The notes beneath the pieces were generated by a model. The model had not been told where the DNA came from and searched no databases. It was given only the letters and a program-made list of their open reading frames with translations. A DNA stretch of 15,335 nucleotides from Saprospiraceae bacterium (lineage in GTDB: Bacteria > Bacteroidota > Bacteroidia > Chitinophagales > Saprospiraceae), in assembly GCA_017995875.1 (NCBI GenBank), contig JAGOIB010000021.1, positions 8,502 through 23,836 of the forward strand, read 5' to 3'. The position numbers were made by a program, and so were the translations under genes. Shown here piece by piece: positions 13,860-15,335 of this stretch. How positions within the stretch are numbered: the stretch's first letter is position 1; every line of letters begins with the position of its first letter.

Positions 13860-15263
13860 ATGATAATGGTGCAGGACTGCAATGCAGTATGGAATGGGTG
13901 TCTGAGCGTGATACGTGAGGAGATCAGCGAGCAGAGTTTCAGAACATGGTTTGAGCCTATCCGTCCTATCCGGTTGCAGGAAAATACTTTAACCCTTCAG
14001 GTACCCAACAAATTTTTCTTTGAGTGGCTAGAGGAGCATTATCTGCCCGTACTTCGCAAATCAATACGTCAAACATTAGGTCCAAAAGCTAATCTTGAAT
14101 ACAACTATGCTAAAGATGATCCCTGGCAAAAAAACGGAAAACGCAAACAACCAGCAGCCTCCACAACTCATGAAGTTGAAAATGACATTCGTAACCCGTT
14201 TGTCATACCCGGTATTAAAAGGCTTAAAATCGATCCCCAGCTCAACACATCCTATACGTTTGAAAACCTCATTGTAGGCGATTGCAATCGTTTGGCTTGT
14301 TCGGCAGCGGAAGCTATCGCCAATAATCCCGGAGGGACTGCCTTCAATCCACTATTTCTTTTTGGAGATGTTGGATTAGGAAAAACACACCTCGCTCAAG
14401 CTATCGGCAATGCGGTGGTTAAGCAAAGAGATGACAAAACGGTATTGTACGTCAGCTCTGAAAAATTTACCAACCAGATCATTGAAGCTATCAAGAATAA
14501 TGCTGTCAGTGATTTCACCAACTTCTATCAACTCGTCAATGTGCTGATCATTGATGATATCCAGTTCCTCGCCGGAAAACAAAAGACACAGGAGATCTTC
14601 TTCCATATATTCAATCAACTGCATCAAAGTGGCAATCAGATTGTGTTAACATCCGATCGTCCACCGAAGGATTTGCAAGGGATGGAAGAAAGGCTGATCA
14701 GTCGTTTCAAATGGGGTTTGTCTGCAGATCTGCAGGCACCTGATTATGAAACCATGATGGCGATCCTGGAGCATAAATCAACCTTTGCAGGCATCAGCTT
14801 TTCGCCGGAAGTCAAACATTATATCTGCGACAATATCCGCCACAACATACGTGAACTGGAAGGTGTGATCGTCAACCTGATCGCACATGCATCCCTGACA
14901 CGCAAAGAAATAGACCTTGAGTTGGCCCAAAAAGTCATCTACAATGTGGTCATCAATACAGGATCCGTCATCACTTTAGAGCATATCAAAAAGTGTGTGG
15001 CGGATCATTTTGAAGTTTCAATTGACAAACTAAAATCCCAGACGCGCAAACGAAATGTTGTACTGGCCAGACAACTATCCATGTACTTTGCAAAGAACAT
15101 CACCAATCATTCGCTAAAGGCAATTGGTGACAGTTTTGGTGGTCGTGATCACAGCACTGTGATCTACAGTGTAAAAGCAGTCAATGACATGATCGACACC
15201 GACGCTGAATTTAAGCGTACGGTGAAGGATATAGAGAAAAAGCTACGACAGCCCGTTGGGTGA
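13860..15263 (+). CDS. dnaA: Chromosomal replication initiator DnaA
   Basis: AAA+ ATPase that binds DnaA boxes at oriC and melts the origin. Domain I (about the first 80 residues) contains SFRTWFEPI and FFFEWLEEHY. A variable linker follows, then the AAA+ domain with Walker A GDVGLGKTH, Walker B IIDDIQF, sensor 1 VLTSDRPP and the Arg-finger segment RLISRFKWGL. The C-terminal domain IV ends with the DNA-binding signature FGGRDHSTVIYSV. A GTG at 13854 and ATGs at 13860 and 13866 are all possible starts. I chose 13860 because its N-terminus MIMVQDC fits the spacing I recall for relatives. The difference is only two residues each way. dnaN is not downstream; a repeat array and a terminator follow, so the gene appears monocistronic. 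The product is about 467 residues, the usual size. Confidence 0.98.
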   Translation: MIMVQDCNAVWNGCLSVIREEISEQSFRTWFEPIRPIRLQENTLTLQVPNKFFFEWLEEHYLPVLRKSIRQTLGPKANLEYNYAKDDPWQKNGKRKQPAASTTHEVENDIRNPFVIPGIKRLKIDPQLNTSYTFENLIVGDCNRLACSAAEAIANNPGGTAFNPLFLFGDVGLGKTHLAQAIGNAVVKQRDDKTVLYVSSEKFTNQIIEAIKNNAVSDFTNFYQLVNVLIIDDIQFLAGKQKTQEIFFHIFNQLHQSGNQIVLTSDRPPKDLQGMEERLISRFKWGLSADLQAPDYETMMAILEHKSTFAGISFSPEVKHYICDNIRHNIRELEGVIVNLIAHASLTRKEIDLELAQKVIYNVVINTGSVITLEHIKKCVADHFEVSIDKLKSQTRKRNVVLARQLSMYFAKNITNHSLKAIGDSFGGRDHSTVIYSVKAVNDMIDTDAEFKRTVKDIEKKLRQPVG

Positions 15264-15266
15264 GAA

Positions 15267-15297
15267 CGTAAGAGCGTAAGAGCGTAAGAGCGTAAGA
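15267..15297. repeat. Octamer tandem repeat (CGTAAGAG)
   Basis: Three perfect copies of CGTAAGAG (15267-15290) are followed by a partial copy CGTAAGA (15291-15297). The array starts three bases after the dnaA stop codon and runs up to the A-tract of the terminator, so it lies in the transcribed 3' end of dnaA. Confidence 0.92.
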
Positions 15298-15300
15298 TTT

Positions 15301-15335
15301 AAAAAAAAACTGCAAGCTTTGCTTGCAGTTTTTTT
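15301..15335 (+). terminator. Rho-independent terminator of dnaA
   Basis: The stem ACTGCAAGC (15309-15317) pairs with GCTTGCAGT (15321-15329) across a TTT loop, preceded by an A-run and followed by T residues to the window end. It can act in both directions, so a convergent gene beyond the edge could share it. Confidence 0.9.

Overview
The window looks like a chromosomal segment of a Bacteroidota (Bacteroidetes) bacterium, probably a Saprospiria/Chitinophagia/Sphingobacteriia-type environmental lineage. Three things support this. Several genes carry the phylum's -7 promoter element TAnnTTTG, and Shine-Dalgarno motifs are absent. The proteins are typical of the phylum: an OmpA protein with thrombospondin-3 repeats, a DUF4249-like lipoprotein, a DUF7935-like membrane protein and a 5'-nucleotidase split over two genes. 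Short tandem repeat arrays also sit beside terminators. No phage, plasmid, insertion sequence, CRISPR array, tRNA or rRNA was recognised. The content is mostly core housekeeping and cell-envelope genes.

Layout. Positions 1-3133 (minus strand) hold dnaK and, upstream of it, a predicted outer-membrane lipoprotein. Positions 3227-5152 (plus) hold panB (pantothenate/CoA synthesis) followed immediately by mltG (endolytic peptidoglycan transglycosylase), in the same reading frame and separated only by one stop codon. Positions 5154-6515 (minus) encode an OmpA/TSP3 cell-wall anchor whose stop lies one base from that of mltG. Positions 6633-7121 (minus) encode a single-domain asparaginase-like protein. 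Positions 7122-7309 hold a heptamer repeat array, an 18-bp palindrome and a strong 44-bp palindromic terminator. Positions 7310-10794 (minus) encode a pair of M16 proteins, one active and one inactive, transcribed from the active one first. Positions 10885-11232 (minus) encode an IscA/ErpA-type Fe-S assembly protein.

Positions 11318-13552 (plus) form a tight three-gene operon with a good Bacteroidota promoter: a DUF7935-like membrane protein, a lipoprotein carrying the 5'-nucleotidase C-terminal domain, and a Tat-exported metallophosphatase carrying the N-terminal catalytic domain. A 300-bp gap with a possible leader ORF precedes dnaA (to 15263), which is followed by an octamer repeat array and a terminator at the window end.

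Taken together, the region combines replication initiation (DnaA), protein folding (DnaK), Fe-S maturation, CoA synthesis and envelope maintenance (MltG, OmpA, M16 proteases, nucleotide scavenging). I did not find a clearly new multi-gene system. The most interesting points are the domain-split nucleotidase with two apparent export routes, the asparaginase that ends just after its active-site domain, the M16/LolA-like fusion, the repeat-plus-terminator modules, and the abutting panB/mltG frames.
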